Shown: positions 19,863 to 30,894, counted from the first letter of the stretch. The stretch: 64,000 nt of DNA from Bactericera cockerelli (GCA_024516035.1 CM044964.1:25536317-25600316), one strand, 5' to 3'. Program-made: numbers and translations. The notes: generated by a model not told the origin, from the sequence alone.

Positions 19863-19874
19863 GTTCCAAGTGTA

Positions 19875-20130
19875 CCGAACTGTATTTTTCTTTCTAACCA
19901 AAGTGGATTCAAGTGGAATAAAATGGACGAACTGGAAGAAAGTCATTTTTCTTTTGGAAGAAAACGAAAAGAGGAGAAATCTTCTTCCAGTTTGGTTAAC
20001 CAAAACGGATTTATAAAATTCTTTCTTCCATTTCTTTATTCCTGGTTTGTTTACATTTTTCCATTGTTTTTTTTTTACATCTTTAAAAGTACGGTAATGC
20101 ATTTTTCTTTCACGAATGGTGGGAAAGCTA
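19875..20130. mobile_element. Diverged inverted-repeat element
   Basis: Begins ctgtatttttctttctaacc and contains ttcttccagtttggttaacc. It ends around tacggtaatgcatttttctt. It shares its start and the tttggttaac palindrome with 18398-18637. Open frames on both strands are not recognised. Confidence 0.5.
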
Positions 20131-20229
20131 AAATTGAAAAAAACCAAACCTGGTATTTGTTTTTAATCCAAAAGAAAGACGCGGCTCCGGACTATGGTAG
20201 ATTTTTCAAAATTCCTGAACTCCGTTAAA

Positions 20230-20637
20230 AAAATGCCTAGGGGGACATAATTATAATTATGTACGTACCTATTTGTTAATTTTTTTTCTTCTATTTTTAT
20301 GTTCATATTATATTCTATGTGTTTTCTCTGTATTTTAATATTATTCTCGTTTGATTCTTGTATTGTTGTGCACCACAGTAATTTTACTGTACACAACGTT
20401 GCAACGTAACTGTGAAAATACTGTCTTAATATACTACAGTTTACTTCTATGAATAAATAATTATATCCAGAGTAAATAATTTCCTTGTAGTCTTGCACAT
20501 TGCATAACCAATTAGTTTCAAGGCGTACATAAAAAATGACAAATTTGGTTGGTGTTGATATTAATATCCATGAAGACACAATGACAGTTATGATAACATG
20601 TTGATTTTAACCTCTTTTTATTTTACAAACCTCATTA
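20230..20637. other. AT-rich intron sequence, nothing recognised
   Basis: Part of receptor intron 1. A 138-codon minus-strand open frame (20163-20579) has no family resemblance and lies in AT-rich sequence. Confidence 0.5.
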
Positions 20638-20700
20638 GCTTGATTAATACGGCGGAATGGTAACATAGGATCGGTGGTTCGAGTTTCAAGTTCGGTAAAA
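20638..20700 (+). mobile_element. SINE family C head fragment
   Basis: tgattaatacggcggaatgg and ggtggttcgagtttcaag match the family C head with divergence. It is followed by a short A run. Confidence 0.55.
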
Positions 20701-20744
20701 AAAAAAAAAAAAGAAAATCAGAGAGAGATTAACTTTTTAATGAT

Positions 20745-20946
20745 ATAATCGAACCTGGATATAAGAGGACTAGATATAAGAGAAAACTTTATATAAGAAC
20801 ACATATTCAAGGTTCAATGTGTGTACCTCTTTGTAACGGAAAATGACCTCTTTAAATGAGAACTTGAGAAGTCTGAATATAAGAGAAAAATTCCGGTCGC
20901 TTGAGTTCTCTTACGTCGCTTGAGTTCTCTTGAGGTTTGTCTGTAA
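20745..20946. mobile_element. Pogo-like MITE, second copy
   Basis: Left end aatcgaacctggatataaga and right end gaggtttgtctgta resemble the ends of 12826-12978. Internal pieces of gaatataagagaa and a duplicated ttgagttctctta are present. Confidence 0.5.
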
Positions 20947-21055
20947 ATTTTTTTACTCTCTTTTTTTTTTAATGAACATTTATTTAAAGAGAGGTCTATA
21001 CCAATCGAAGTCCTTGCCCCCTCTTTACTCTCTTCTTTTACAAATAAAAACGCAC

Positions 21056-21355
21056 CTGTACACTGGCGTTGAACGTCATGGCCAGCATCGCCACCAGCAT
21101 GTCAGCAAAGGCCAGACTCACGACGAAATAGTTGGTGATGATGCGCAGCTTCCGATGGCGCATGACAGACACGATGACCAGGAGGTTGCCTCCGATGGAA
21201 GCGAGGATGATGAAGATCATGATGGACGCCCGGAGCGTCATCCAAATGATGGAGCCGACATTCTCATCCGGCAACGCTGCGTCCGTGACGTTGACACCAC
21301 CGGGCAGGGCTCCGTCGAAGATGGCGGATTCCGTCAAGATGGCGGATTCCGTCAT
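21056..21355 (-). CDS. Octbeta1R-like: Beta-adrenergic-like octopamine receptor, exon A (N-terminus, TM1-TM2)
   Basis: A 300-nt first coding exon, residues 1-100. The start is fixed by an in-frame TGA six bases upstream of the ATG, and A at -3 favours initiation. The extracellular N-terminus is short, with an N-glycosylation site (NVT at 22-24) and a duplicated TESAI unit. TM1 spans about 42-64 with the conserved Asn57 (GGNLLV). [11 protein letters not shown] is intracellular loop 1. TM2 holds LAFADML with the conserved Asp85. The donor is cag/gtgcgt in phase 0, joining VQ to the VTG of exon B. These receptors couple octopamine to Gs and raise cAMP in neurons and muscle (family knowledge). 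[15 protein letters not shown] and FNASV are hallmarks of the octopamine beta class. Confidence 0.94.
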
Positions 21356-22960
21356 GATTCAACTGTTTGATTCGGAATCAGTTTGATTCGACAGTTTGAA
21401 TGTATCCAACCGTTTGAGAACAGTTAACGACATTATTGAACATGTTGACCAAATTCAATTCGGACGAAGAGTTTTTTTCATGATTTTTTATCAACTCAGT
21501 TGTTCGAATTCAGTTGAAAATGGCCGGTTTTGATGGTTGTGATCTCTCCCAACATTGTATTGTTGGTAATATTGTTGATGAGGTACAAGTGATTGAGACT
21601 TACTTTGTTGCTGTTGTTGCTTTTAGTCTAGCTCTAATTTTGGGGTGCGGTACCTTTCAAGACGTTTCTGAAAATTTAGGTTGTGAGAGTAAAGAATCTC
21701 TTGAGTCGCATTGTTGCAGGATAAGCAGTGTTGTATGCAGCAGAGGGGTTGAGCTGAAAGACGCACAATGGAAATGTTGAGATGCTTTGAGTGGTAAAAT
21801 AGGTCTCGTTTGTTGGACTTTGTTCTACTTCGGTTATGTTGAGTTGTTGAGGACCTCGATTTGTACTCGTTGTGAAGTTTCAATTTTAGTTGCTGAAACC
21901 GGTTTGTGTCAACAGGTTCATGTCAATAAGAGTCTCAAGTGGATTGTTACAGGACATTAAATAATTTCAAGTGTTTCAAGGTTTGGATGAAATACTTGAT
22001 GAGAAATTTGAGTTAGAGAGCTGAAATTCAATCGATGTAGAAGGTTATCACTTAAGTGTTTGATCTCTGAATAAGAGTACCTATATAGAGAATATTATAA
22101 TGTGTCTCTCAAAATCGGAAGATGTTAGAGGGCTGGTATAACGGTGAGATTATCGTTGGTTATTCAGTTTCGTATTATCTTTTAGATTCACTTTTATGAG
22201 ACACACTGTAGGTTTTGTTAATAGAGATACATTTGTTTGAAACTATTAGTGTTCTGGAGTATTTGCTACTGATATTTACAGGTTTTCAACTGGTGAAACT
22301 TTTATACTATGAATTCATAAAAATTTATTTTGTGGTGATAAGGTAACAATAAGAATTGAAGAATTTACTAAAGAATTTTTCAGATGGTAAGTCATTGGAT
22401 AAAAGATATTATAAGATGTTCATTACATTCGTACGAGTATATAGTTCGTATTTGGTTTAGTTCATTGTTCACACAAGTTAACAATTGGTTTAGAGGTATT
22501 TCAAGTTCAGTTCACTTAGTATTTAGAAATAGAAAAATAAGAGTATAGCAAACACAGATCTGTCATTTTTTCTGCTACCTAATTAAAATTATGAAATTAA
22601 TTAGTTTATAATCATGTATTCAAATTAATTTTTCTCATAAAAATCTCTATGCACAGGTGACTGGAATTTTCATCATTCATGATATTTATAAACAAATATT
22701 TTTTTTTCTGTTGTGTTTTTAAAAGTTCCACACAAAAATTTCGACTGTCAAATTCAGCAAACTTCACACATGCGGTCACAGCTGTGTAGAGAGGACTTCT
22801 ATGAGATTGTTATTGCAAAGTTAATACCTTCTCCCATTAATTCTCGGATTGCCGGAACGCAAAGTTCCAACTGTAATAAAACATGTGAAAAGTTTGAAAA
22901 TAATTGTTACAATTTTCGAGAGTGGCAAATGAATATTTTCGAATGTGTAAGTTAAGTGTT
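21356..22960 (-). other. Apparently unique sequence upstream of the receptor start
   Basis: About 1.6 kb contains none of the repeat families found elsewhere in the window, which is unusual here. It could hold receptor 5' UTR, upstream exons or promoter. That is an inference from position and lack of repeats only. The open frame 21514-21780 on the other strand is not recognised. Confidence 0.4.
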
Positions 22961-23189
22961 ATTAATTTTCATTGTTTTAGCATCATGGACGCTTTCGAAA
23001 ATTATGATACTGGAAAAGTTTAGCTTTCCTGCGGCGCTGGCTAATGGTTTCAATACATTGTAGGGGTACTTGTGAATAGTGGGTATGTTCCTCTAATTGA
23101 ATCTATGTTGCACAGCTGGATATTCGTGCTCTCATTATACATATGAATGTATAAATAAGAGATAATACATGTATGTGGGTTGTTTCTTT

Positions 23190-23350
23190 TAGTAGTAATA
23201 TACTGAGGGTATCTTCTTTCACTCTGTCTTATCCCGCTCAAGCAGGGTCGACTAAAATGTTGTTCAACCTCATGGTTGAGGTTGGTTGGTTTTGGCACAT
23301 TTTTTACGGCTGGATGCCCTTCCTAACGCTATATACATATTTACGTAACC
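23190..23350 (+). repeat. Repeat family K
   Basis: Contains gtcttatcccgctcaagcag, gggtcgac, ggttggttttggcacatttt and acggctggatgcccttccta. The inverted counterpart is at 61560-61680. A direct repeat agtaatatactgagggtat brackets the copy (about 23194 and 23353) and may be a target duplication. Confidence 0.75.
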
Positions 23351-23405
23351 TCAGTAATATACTGAGGGTATACTTCGCACGAAATCGGTAACAGGCCAGG
23401 GTAAT

Positions 23406-23560
23406 GCTTAGAGCATTTTCTAACACCTAACCCTCAGAGTCTTTTTAGGTTACAAACTCAAATAAATGAATAAAAGTACAAATACTTAAACAGGAGGGTA
23501 GGATTCAATCCATTCACTAGCTTGTTTACATTACAAGTTTGGGGAAGTAACCACATAGAC
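23406..23560 (-). mobile_element. SINE family D, diverged
   Basis: Contains gagcattttctaacacctaa, ccctcagagtctt, caaactcaaataaatga and gggtaggattcaatcc. Confidence 0.7.
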
Positions 23561-24690
23561 TAATAATAATGTAAATGTTGAGCTAAAAACTTTATCCTGT
23601 ATTGTACATTGCATAATCACTCAGTTTCCAGGCGAACATAAAAAATATTTATTTGTTTTTTCTCATTTTCCTTATTCATGTTATTTTATTGAAGGATTAT
23701 TTTCTACGACTTCTGTCCGTTATAAATATTATTATTTGTTGATTATTTTATATTAATATTTATACTCATCAGCACTGGTTTGAAAAAATAAAATTTACCT
23801 ACCAACCTACGTACGTACATGTACTTTTATTAAATATTTTATTATAGTATGTATAATATTTTTTTGAGTAAAATTGTAATTTTTTTACATAATATTATTA
23901 TTATCCTTGTCAATGGGTTTTTTTTAGTCCACTTTAAAATTATGAGTGCATTTTGCGAATGGGTTTCAACTAAATTTTGTTGGCGTGTAGTCTCAGGTAC
24001 TCCAGTTCACCCAGACTGAATTTGAACCTCTAAAAAATTATCCAAACTATCCTCATAACACACTTTGATTTGAGGGATAAGGTTGATGGAGGTTACTGGC
24101 GACAATCGGGATTTCACGAGATTGTCCTGAAAGCAGAAGAGAAGATAAAAGGAATTAGCATTTTTCTATCAACAATAAATTTAGATACCAATTATATTCT
24201 GTTTTTTACTCAATAAATCTTCACAGGTCAATAAGGTAAAGGTTTGATTGCGTGATTATTGCTCAAAGCAATAATCACGCTTCGTTGCGATATTGTAAAA
24301 TAAAATAACAGTAAAGAGTTATAATAATATTACTATAGAAACTATTTTTTTTATAATAAAAAATATTGGATTGGTTTTTATTGTTAGGTATAGATACATA
24401 ATATCAAAATGGGTATTTCCTGTTGAAACTTCAAACAAAAAATTATGATTGAAAAAGTTACTCAATACAATTGAAACATTATGAAAATATAACTATGTAT
24501 ATTCTTTGTACATTATACATATTATTTGCTTAAAAGTAAAAACTTTATACATTTACGTAATTGTTAAATAATGATGCAACAATAACTTTCATAATTCATC
24601 TTTGTTCTACATCTTACCAAGCATAATAATATCTCAAGAGATTTTAATCCTTTTTCTTACCTTCATTTTTTTTCTTCACTATCTTTCTCA
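23561..24690. other. AT-rich region, no recognised gene
   Basis: Low-GC sequence without open frames or known repeats, apart from the 14-bp hairpin at 24250-24280. Confidence 0.5.
24250..24280. repeat. Perfect 14-bp hairpin
   Basis: The arms gcgtgattattgct and agcaataatcacgc are exact complements with loop caa. Confidence 0.9.
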
Positions 24691-24697
24691 TTCTCCT

Positions 24698-24702
24698 TTG
24701 CT

Positions 24703-24737
<35 letters not shown>

Positions 24738-24839
24738 TTCTCTTTCTTTCTCTCATAAGTTATTTTATATTAGTTTAGGATATGTTATTTCTGTAAATTT
24801 AAAATTGTTATAAATAAGAATAAACCAAATTAAATCAAA

Positions 24840-24870
<31 letters not shown>

Positions 24871-24895
24871 ATTTCTCTCTATCTTTCTTAGAATA
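24698..24895. repeat. CT-rich tracts
   Basis: Two (tc)n runs at about 24703-24755 and 24841-24890 surround AT-rich sequence. Confidence 0.85.
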
Positions 24896-24904
24896 GAAGA
24901 GAAA

Positions 24905-25045
24905 AGTTATCATATTTGTGTTTATAACTTTCGTGATGTCAAAACCATGTAACACTCTTAAATTTCAACCGAAATTGGGACTAAAACCACCGACCTCCAA
25001 GTTACAAGTCCAGCGCCTTATCGATCAAGCTACCGTAGCCGGTAT
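24905..25045 (-). mobile_element. SINE family C
   Basis: On the plus strand atcatatttgtgtttataac leads to gggactaaaaccaccgacct and gccttatcgatcaagctac, the inverse of the family C head. Confidence 0.85.
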
Positions 25046-25470
25046 CTCTTATATTGTTCTCTCTTTCTCTTCTGTTTCTCGTTCTTTATCACGCCCTTTC
25101 TCGCTCAATCTCTCTTTCTCTCTTTCCTTATATGTACTCTCTCCCTCTCTGATTCCTTAAGTTACTCTGGCCAATTTTATCTTCCTCCCTCTCTTTCCTT
25201 TCTTCTCTGCCTTCTTTTCTCTCATTTTCTCTTCTCTCCCTTTCTCTCTTTGTCCCTCTCTTTTTCTCATTCCCTTATTGTCTCTATCTCATTTTCTCTC
25301 CCTCCCTTTTTCTCTCTCTCACACGCTAAATCTATCTTCCTTTTCTCTTTCACACATTAAATCTCTCTCTCTCTTTCTGTCCCTCTTTCAATTTCTTGCT
25401 CTCTTTTCCCCTCAATTTCTCTTTTTCTCTGCTCTCTTCTCTCTTATCCTTTCTCTTTGATCCAAGGCAA
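25046..25470. repeat. CT-rich tract
   Basis: About 420 bp of tctctctc, ttctctcccttt and related units. Confidence 0.88.
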
Positions 25471-25699
25471 CTCACAAACTTTGCTCCAACATGATGGATC
25501 TCTAATTCACTCACAAGGAAACATCACAAAGCTGCACTCGCGCGGGGGTGTGGTTTTAACTTTCTGGAGACGGGAAAAGCTTCCCTTTTTTTTAATAAAG
25601 AAAATTATTCGTTAAATTAATTTAATTAAAAAGATAGAAGCGTGGAAGTTTGGTCCTCTGTCTTGCGTACCGACTGACGGGAATAAATAACTTTGTCTT

Positions 25700-26480
25700 C
25701 GGAATCCTTTGTTATTGAAAGAAGAACGAGGAGACAAAGGGAACGAGAAAGAAGAGAGAAAGAAGAATCGAAATATTTTCTCTCATTTTTAAAAGGAAGA
25801 ATCTGAGAAAGAAAGGGAGGAGGATCAAGAGGAGGAGGAGGGGCAGGAAGAACAATAAAGAAGAAAAAGAAAATGAAAAAGAGAAGAAAGAATTGGTAGA
25901 GAAAGAAAAGCAATGAGAGAGAGAATGAGGCGTGAAAACCATGGAATAATAAGGATATGGAGAAAGAAGATGAGAAGAATAAAAGGAGGGAAAGGAGAAT
26001 AATAAAGACGATAAAGAGAAAGAATTGATAGAAAAGAGAAGGAGGATATGGGAAGAGGAATAGAGAGAGAATTAGGCAAAAAGAGATAAAATATATACAG
26101 GGTCCCCCAAAAAAAAGGAGCCACTCAAAATATCTAGAGATTCTATAGTTGACCCTCCCTAGCGCCACCTCTGGTAATGATAAAAAATCAAAACCTAGTG
26201 GAAAAGGTTTCCCCTTCCATAATAATGGTACACCAGTTTTAGTTTTTCTCAAAATTTGAATCCGTATTCTAGATATTTCGAGTGGCTCCTTTTTTTTGGC
26301 GGACCCTGTATACAAGAGCAGGAAAAATAAATAAAGAGAAAGAAACGGAGAAGGAAACCTAGATAAATAAGGAGAGACAGTAAAAAAAGGGAGAATGTGG
26401 AGATAAATAAGAAAAAAAAGCTGAGAAAAAAGTAGGTTGAGAAAGAGAGAAAGGAGAAAAAAGAATATTAAGAATATGGA
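25700..26480. repeat. GA-rich tract interrupted by a MITE
   Basis: Purine-rich sequence on both sides of the insertion at 26094-26312. The long minus-strand frame (25626-26579) spans both and is low complexity, not a gene. Confidence 0.85.
26094..26312. mobile_element. MITE with ~45-bp terminal inverted repeats
   Basis: Left end tatacagggtcccccaaaaa then ggagccactcaaaatatcta. The right end is the near-complement, ending ttggcggaccctgtata. The interior holds cctagtggaaaaggtttccc. TA borders and the acagggt ends fit the Tc1/mariner group. Related sequences: 453-826 and 63800-63937. Confidence 0.82.
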
Positions 26481-26619
26481 GCTGAAATATGTGAAAAATA
26501 ACATAAAAATATTATTGAATATAATTATGTACTCTATCGATTTTTTATTTTCATTCTCTTTCATTTTCATTTTCTTCATTCTCCTTCATTCCCCTTCATC
26601 CCTGCTATATTAGAAATTC

Positions 26620-26760
26620 CTATGCGACAAAGACAGTGGTAGAAGTGCTGAGTCATTCCTCCACTGTCTGGCTACCATCGTTCACGATGACGCCACCCTA
26701 TGATGATGATCCGACACACTGGCGGTGATCCAGGTAGCCAAGACAGCGGACTCTGCCACT
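26620..26760 (-). repeat. Repeat family H
   Basis: Contains aaagacagtggtagaagtgc, tgagtcattcctccactgtc and cgatgacgccaccctatgat. Confidence 0.82.
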
Positions 26761-26786
26761 CAACCTCATCCCTCTCTTTTTAGTCA

Positions 26787-26895
26787 GTCCCGGTTGCTCA
26801 ATGGTCGAGGCGTTGTGTCTGGTAATCTAGAGGTCGCGGGTTCGAAACCCAGCCGGGACATGACAAAGTTATCCTCCCATTTTTGATTTTGACCA
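26787..26895 (+). mobile_element. SINE family B
   Basis: Head cagtcccggttgctcaatgg with B box cgggttcgaaacccagcc, then gggacatgacaaagttatcc. The tail is lost. Confidence 0.85.
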
Positions 26896-26984
26896 CCCAT
26901 TTGCCCACAAATCCTTGGGAGAAATGCAATCTATCAGGCTGGTTGAGGTTCTCTGTGTCCCCTGGGCTTCTCCCTGTTTATTTA

Positions 26985-27165
26985 TTTATTTACACTTTAT
27001 TAATAGGACATATTATATACAACACAAATAATTACAAATTAAAATACAATATAAAAAAAAATAAAGAAAAAATAAATAATTATATACATAATATTATGTG
27101 TCCTAACTAAAGGGCAGGGTAATTGCCTTTGGCAATCTCTTCCACCCAACCCAACAGTCTCTTCC
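26985..27165 (-). mobile_element. Repeat family J
   Basis: On the minus strand: gggttgggtggaagagattg, gccctttagttaggacacat, then an AT-rich body and an aaataaataaata-type tail. Confidence 0.82.
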
Positions 27166-27324
27166 TGTTTAACGTCTCCCAGCCAGACACCTCCATATTC
27201 TAGAAGAGCAAGCCGCAAAATCACACGAGTCATTTTGTCTGCAGGCGACGCGACGCGACTGAGGAATTTTAATATTCAGAAAATTTGTCTCCTAGCTTTC
27301 GTTCTTGCACAGATGAGCTAGTGT

Positions 27325-27740
27325 GTGTGAGAGAGAGAAAGATATAGAAAGAGAGAGAGAGATAGATAGAGAAGGAGAGAGAGATAGATAGGGAAGGAGA
27401 GAGATGAATATAGAAAGAGAGAGAGAGAGAAAGAGATAGAGATGAAGAGAGAGACATAGAAAGAAAGAGACAGAGAGAAAGAGAGAGAGAGAGATAGATA
27501 GAGATGGAGAGAGAGATATAAAAAAGAGAGAGTTGGGGAGAGAGAGAGAGAGAAAGAGAGAAAGAGAGAGACAGAGAGAAAGAGAGAAAAAGAGAGAGTG
27601 AAAAAGAAGAACAAGAGCAGGAGAATCTAGGAAAGAGATGAAGAAAGAAGTAGAGGGAAGAGAGTTATAAGAGAAGAAAGAAAATTATAAAAGAAGGGAG
27701 AGAGGAGGAGGAGAGATAATGATTGAGAAGGCGAAAGGAG
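27325..27740. repeat. GA-rich tract
   Basis: About 415 bp of gagagaga with gatagata variants. All complementary open frames are Ser/Leu low complexity. Confidence 0.9.
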
Positions 27741-27804
27741 AGCATTGGAATGCTAGCGTCCTTAATCCTTAAAGTATTTTATTAAGAAATGTCATGGTTC
27801 CTCC

Positions 27805-27995
27805 CTTCCGCGTCTCTCTCTCTCTCTTCTTCTCTCTCTCTCTCCCTTTCCCTCCCTCTCTATATTTCTCTCTTCCTCTCTCTCTCTCTTTTTCTCTCTC
27901 TCAACCAATGAGGTGGCGGACTCGTGACCTGGAGGTCTGTGGTTCAAGTCCCAAGTATGGCAAATATTTAGTAAGGCGAGTTTGAGTAGGTAATT
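27805..27995 (+). mobile_element. CT tract and SINE family C head
   Basis: A (tc)n run (27813-27903) abuts a family C head (aaccaatgaggtggcggact, ggaggtctgtggttcaagtc, agtaaggcgagtttgagta). Confidence 0.8.
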
Positions 27996-28246
27996 TTGAA
28001 AATTCTACAATTTTAGTGTAGGTAATAGGTATATTAATACAATAAAATGATTATTTTCTCTTCTAAGTACCTTTTTTTCTATTTTGTTTATCCTTTCTTA
28101 ATTTTTCCTTAATTTTTAATACAGAGGAAATAAAAAATATTTTCGTTTCTCTCTTTCTTTACTCCTTGGATCGTTTCCATATTGTCTCTTTCTTTACTCC
28201 TTACTCTTCTTGCTCTTTCTCTTAAGGCAAGTTTAGCTTAGAATAG

Positions 28247-28361
28247 TTTTCATATAAGCATAATATGCTTATATGAAAAATATTTTTGATACATATTATG
28301 TATCAAAAACTATTTTTTTTTTTTTGCATAAAATTTATAGTATTTATCAAATACTATAAAT
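28247..28361. repeat. Three consecutive perfect hairpins
   Basis: Stems of 15 bp (28247-28261 with 28265-28279), 12 bp (28283-28294 with 28298-28309) and 13 bp (28333-28345 with 28349-28361). Each has a 3-nt loop and no mismatches. Confidence 0.93.
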
Positions 28362-28389
28362 ACTTAGGTATTTTTTTTTTTTTTTTTTT

Positions 28390-28612
28390 TTGGTTTTAAC
28401 GTCGCTTTCAACTGCATGGTCATATCACGACGGGGGTGTTACCCTCCATTCACAGGAAACTCACAAACCTGCTACCCACATTAACCTCACCCAGCCTGGG
28501 TTGCGTCGGAATGCCAGCATCACGAAGTCTTCACCTCGCTGGACGTTGCTTAACTTCGGTGATCCAACGAGAACCGGTGCATTCAACGCGCCATCGACGC
28601 TGGCTTACTTAG
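28390..28612 (-). mobile_element. SINE family F (5S rRNA-derived), best 5S head
   Basis: On the minus strand it starts with gcgttgaatgcaccggttct, cgttggatcaccgaagttaa, gcaacgtccagcgagg. These segments line up in order with the middle of animal 5S rRNA (family knowledge). The core agcctgggt... (inverted) and the tail gatatgaccatgcagttgaa follow. A T24-like run at the left end is the poly(A) equivalent. Confidence 0.88.
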
Positions 28613-28917
28613 GTATTTGATACTAAGAATTTTTTAGAAATTTATTGTTATTTGAGGTAAATAAATTTGGCATTTTTTCAATTCAATTCTCTCTCCCTCT
28701 CTTCTTTCACATCCACTGGAATCCTTCAGCCTCTGGCTCCTCCACTACCTCCATAATTCTCTATTATTCCGTTCTGTCTCTCTCGCATATTTTCAGCCTC
28801 CTCAATTCAGAATAGAATTTCATTTGTAGTAATAGATCCTAATGTCCTTTATAAATGGTTTTTTTATAGCAGTAATCAGACAAAGTCCAGGCTACTCAAA
28901 TAATAATAATAGTAACT

Positions 28918-29062
28918 AATAATAATAACACTCTTTAATGGAAAGTTGGGTCTTATCATTTTGTGGTCAAAAATTCAATTTTTTGAGGAAAAATTCATGC
29001 ACCGGGTAGGATTTGGGCCAAGTGAATTACCAGACCAGGGCTTTAACCACTTGACTACCCAG
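28918..29062 (-). mobile_element. SINE family D
   Basis: Contains aataacactctttaatgg, gaggaaaaattcatgcacc, gggtaggatttgggcc and ttaaccacttgactaccc. Confidence 0.8.
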
Positions 29063-29172
29063 TTAATAACTGTTATTGTTTTAGTAATTATAATATAATA
29101 ACTGAAAGTAATCCATTGGCTGTATGACAAATTTCCATGATAAGGAGAAAAAAAAAAAAAAAAAAACAACTG

Positions 29173-29345
29173 AAAGTAGTCACTGTGGTCCAGTTGTGGA
29201 TCGCGGTAGGTATGAATGCACGGTGATCTGGGTTCGAATCCCAGCGCGGAGAAGGAATTTTTCGAATCTAAATTTTAGTCTGCTAGTCGCTCGTACCTCG
29301 TGAGAAAAAATGAGGAACTATTTCTAAGGATAGCACCCAGTTTGA
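29173..29345 (+). mobile_element. SINE family E, diverged
   Basis: Starts gtcactgtggtccagttgtg with B box ctgggttcgaatcccagc and continues with gtcgctcgtacctcgtgaga. Confidence 0.75.
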
Positions 29346-29450
29346 AAATAAATGAGAAAAAATGCATGCTTTGGGAGGGATTCGAACCAACGGATCCCTT
29401 CGCTACCTGGATCACGAGGCTAGCGCCTTAACCACTTGACTACCAATACA
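29346..29450 (-). mobile_element. SINE family D head
   Basis: Contains aaaaatgcatgctttgggag, ggattcgaaccaacggatcc and ccttaaccacttgactacca. Confidence 0.8.
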
Positions 29451-29584
29451 CAATCAACAAAGTCTGTAACTGGAAACTCGGCAGTGGTTTGGCAACACTG
29501 CTTCATCAACTGGGTTGGAAAGGTCTTGGAAAGGTTTCGTTCCAATCATTTCGTCCACCAATGTAAATAAAAAGAAACTTGGCA

Positions 29585-29790
29585 AGCCAGGATCAATGGC
29601 GCATTCAATGCACCGATGTTAAGCAACGTCCAATGAGGTGAAAACTTCGTGATGCTGGCATTTCCGTCTAGGCTGGGTGAGATTAATGTGGGTACCAGGT
29701 TTGTGAGTTTCCTGCGAAGGAACGGTAACATCCCCGTCGTGATATGACCAAATGACCATGCAGTTAAAAATGAACGCATAATAAATAAAA
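29585..29790 (+). mobile_element. SINE family F (5S-derived)
   Basis: Starts gccaggatcaatggcgcatt, then tgttaagcaacgtccaatga, core taggctgggtgagattaatg and tail cgtcgtgatatgacc, ending in an A run. Confidence 0.82.
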
Positions 29791-29821
29791 AAAAAATTGG
29801 TAAAGAATATAATATTATTAT

Positions 29822-29945
29822 CTCGACGCACCGACCTCAGTGGCTTGATCGATAAGGCAGTGGACTTTCAGCGTAGATTTAGTAAAGCGAGTTTGAGTAG
29901 TTGTGATATCACGAAAGTGATTAACACAAATATGATAACTTTTTT
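29822..29945 (+). mobile_element. SINE family C, internally deleted
   Basis: accgacctcagtggcttgat is joined to gtggactttcagcgtagatt, so the B box is lost, followed by tagtaaagcgagtttgagta. Confidence 0.8.
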
Positions 29946-30134
29946 TTAACTGATTATTATCTCGACGCAAAATTTGCTTTAAAAAAACTCAAAGACAGAA
30001 TGTCCCCATTCCAAGGCTTGAAAAAAGCCTGCCTGGGGCCCTTATGTCATGGTGTCGTGAGCTCTTGAATATAAATGAAAAGCAAGTCTAATTTCCCTGT
30101 CTGGGAGTGATTAATGAATCTTTCCATGCTACGA

Positions 30135-30800
30135 CGTTCCCTCCCATGCCTCTCCCTCCCCAAACTTCTCCCCCCCATCAATCTCCTTCCCCTTCTTTCT
30201 CTCTCCTCCCATCCCTCTCCCTCCCCTTCTCTCCCTATCCTTCCATTCTCCCTCCCTGTTCTTCTTTTCTCTCCTTCGTCTCTCCCACCAATCTCTCTCC
30301 CTCCCCTTCTCTCTCTATCCTTCCTTTCTCCCTCCCTGTTCTTCTTTTCTCTCCTTTGTCTCTCCCATCAATCCCTCTCCCTCCCCTTCTCTCTCTATCC
30401 TTCTTTCTTCCTCCCTGTTCTTCTTTTCTCTCCTTCGTCTTTCCCACCAATTCCTCTTCCTCCCCTTCTCTCTTTATGCTTCCTCCCTCCCTCCCCTTAT
30501 CTCTATCCTTCCTTTCTCCCTCCCTGTTATTCTTTTCTCTCCTTCGTCTCTCCCACCAAACCCTCTTCCTCCCCTTCTCTCTTTATGCTTCCTCTCTCTC
30601 TCCCCTTCTCTTTATCCTTCCTTTCTCCCTCGCTATCCCTTTCTCTCTCTCCTCCTCTCTCCCTCTCCTTTTTTTTGTCTCTCCTTCTCCTTCTCTCTCT
30701 CTCTCTCTGTCCTTTTCCTTCTCTTTCTCTCTCTCCATCCCTGTCCTTCTCTCTCTCTTCTTTTCTCTCTCTACCTCTCTCTCTATCTCTCTTTATTCTC
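30135..30800. repeat. CT-rich tract with ~65-bp internal repeats
   Basis: Contains several tandem copies of a unit with ttcttttctctccttcgtct and ctcccaccaatc. The two long plus-strand open frames are overlapping low-complexity Ser/Pro/Leu readings and are rejected as genes. Confidence 0.88.
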
Positions 30801-30894
30801 TCTCACACAAACTTTTTATTTATATCCCTCTCTTTTCAGCACTATCCAACTAACTTTCGCTCTCTTTACTGAGACTGCTAACCTAGAGTTTCGT

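Noticed and set aside
25626..26579. 317-codon minus-strand open frame with hydrophobic segments
   Set aside because: Runs through a GA tract and a MITE; the apparent membrane segments are Leu/Phe/Ser low complexity.
30107..30872. Two overlapping plus-strand open frames of about 250 codons
   Set aside because: Both are Ser/Leu/Pro readings of one CT microsatellite in different frames.
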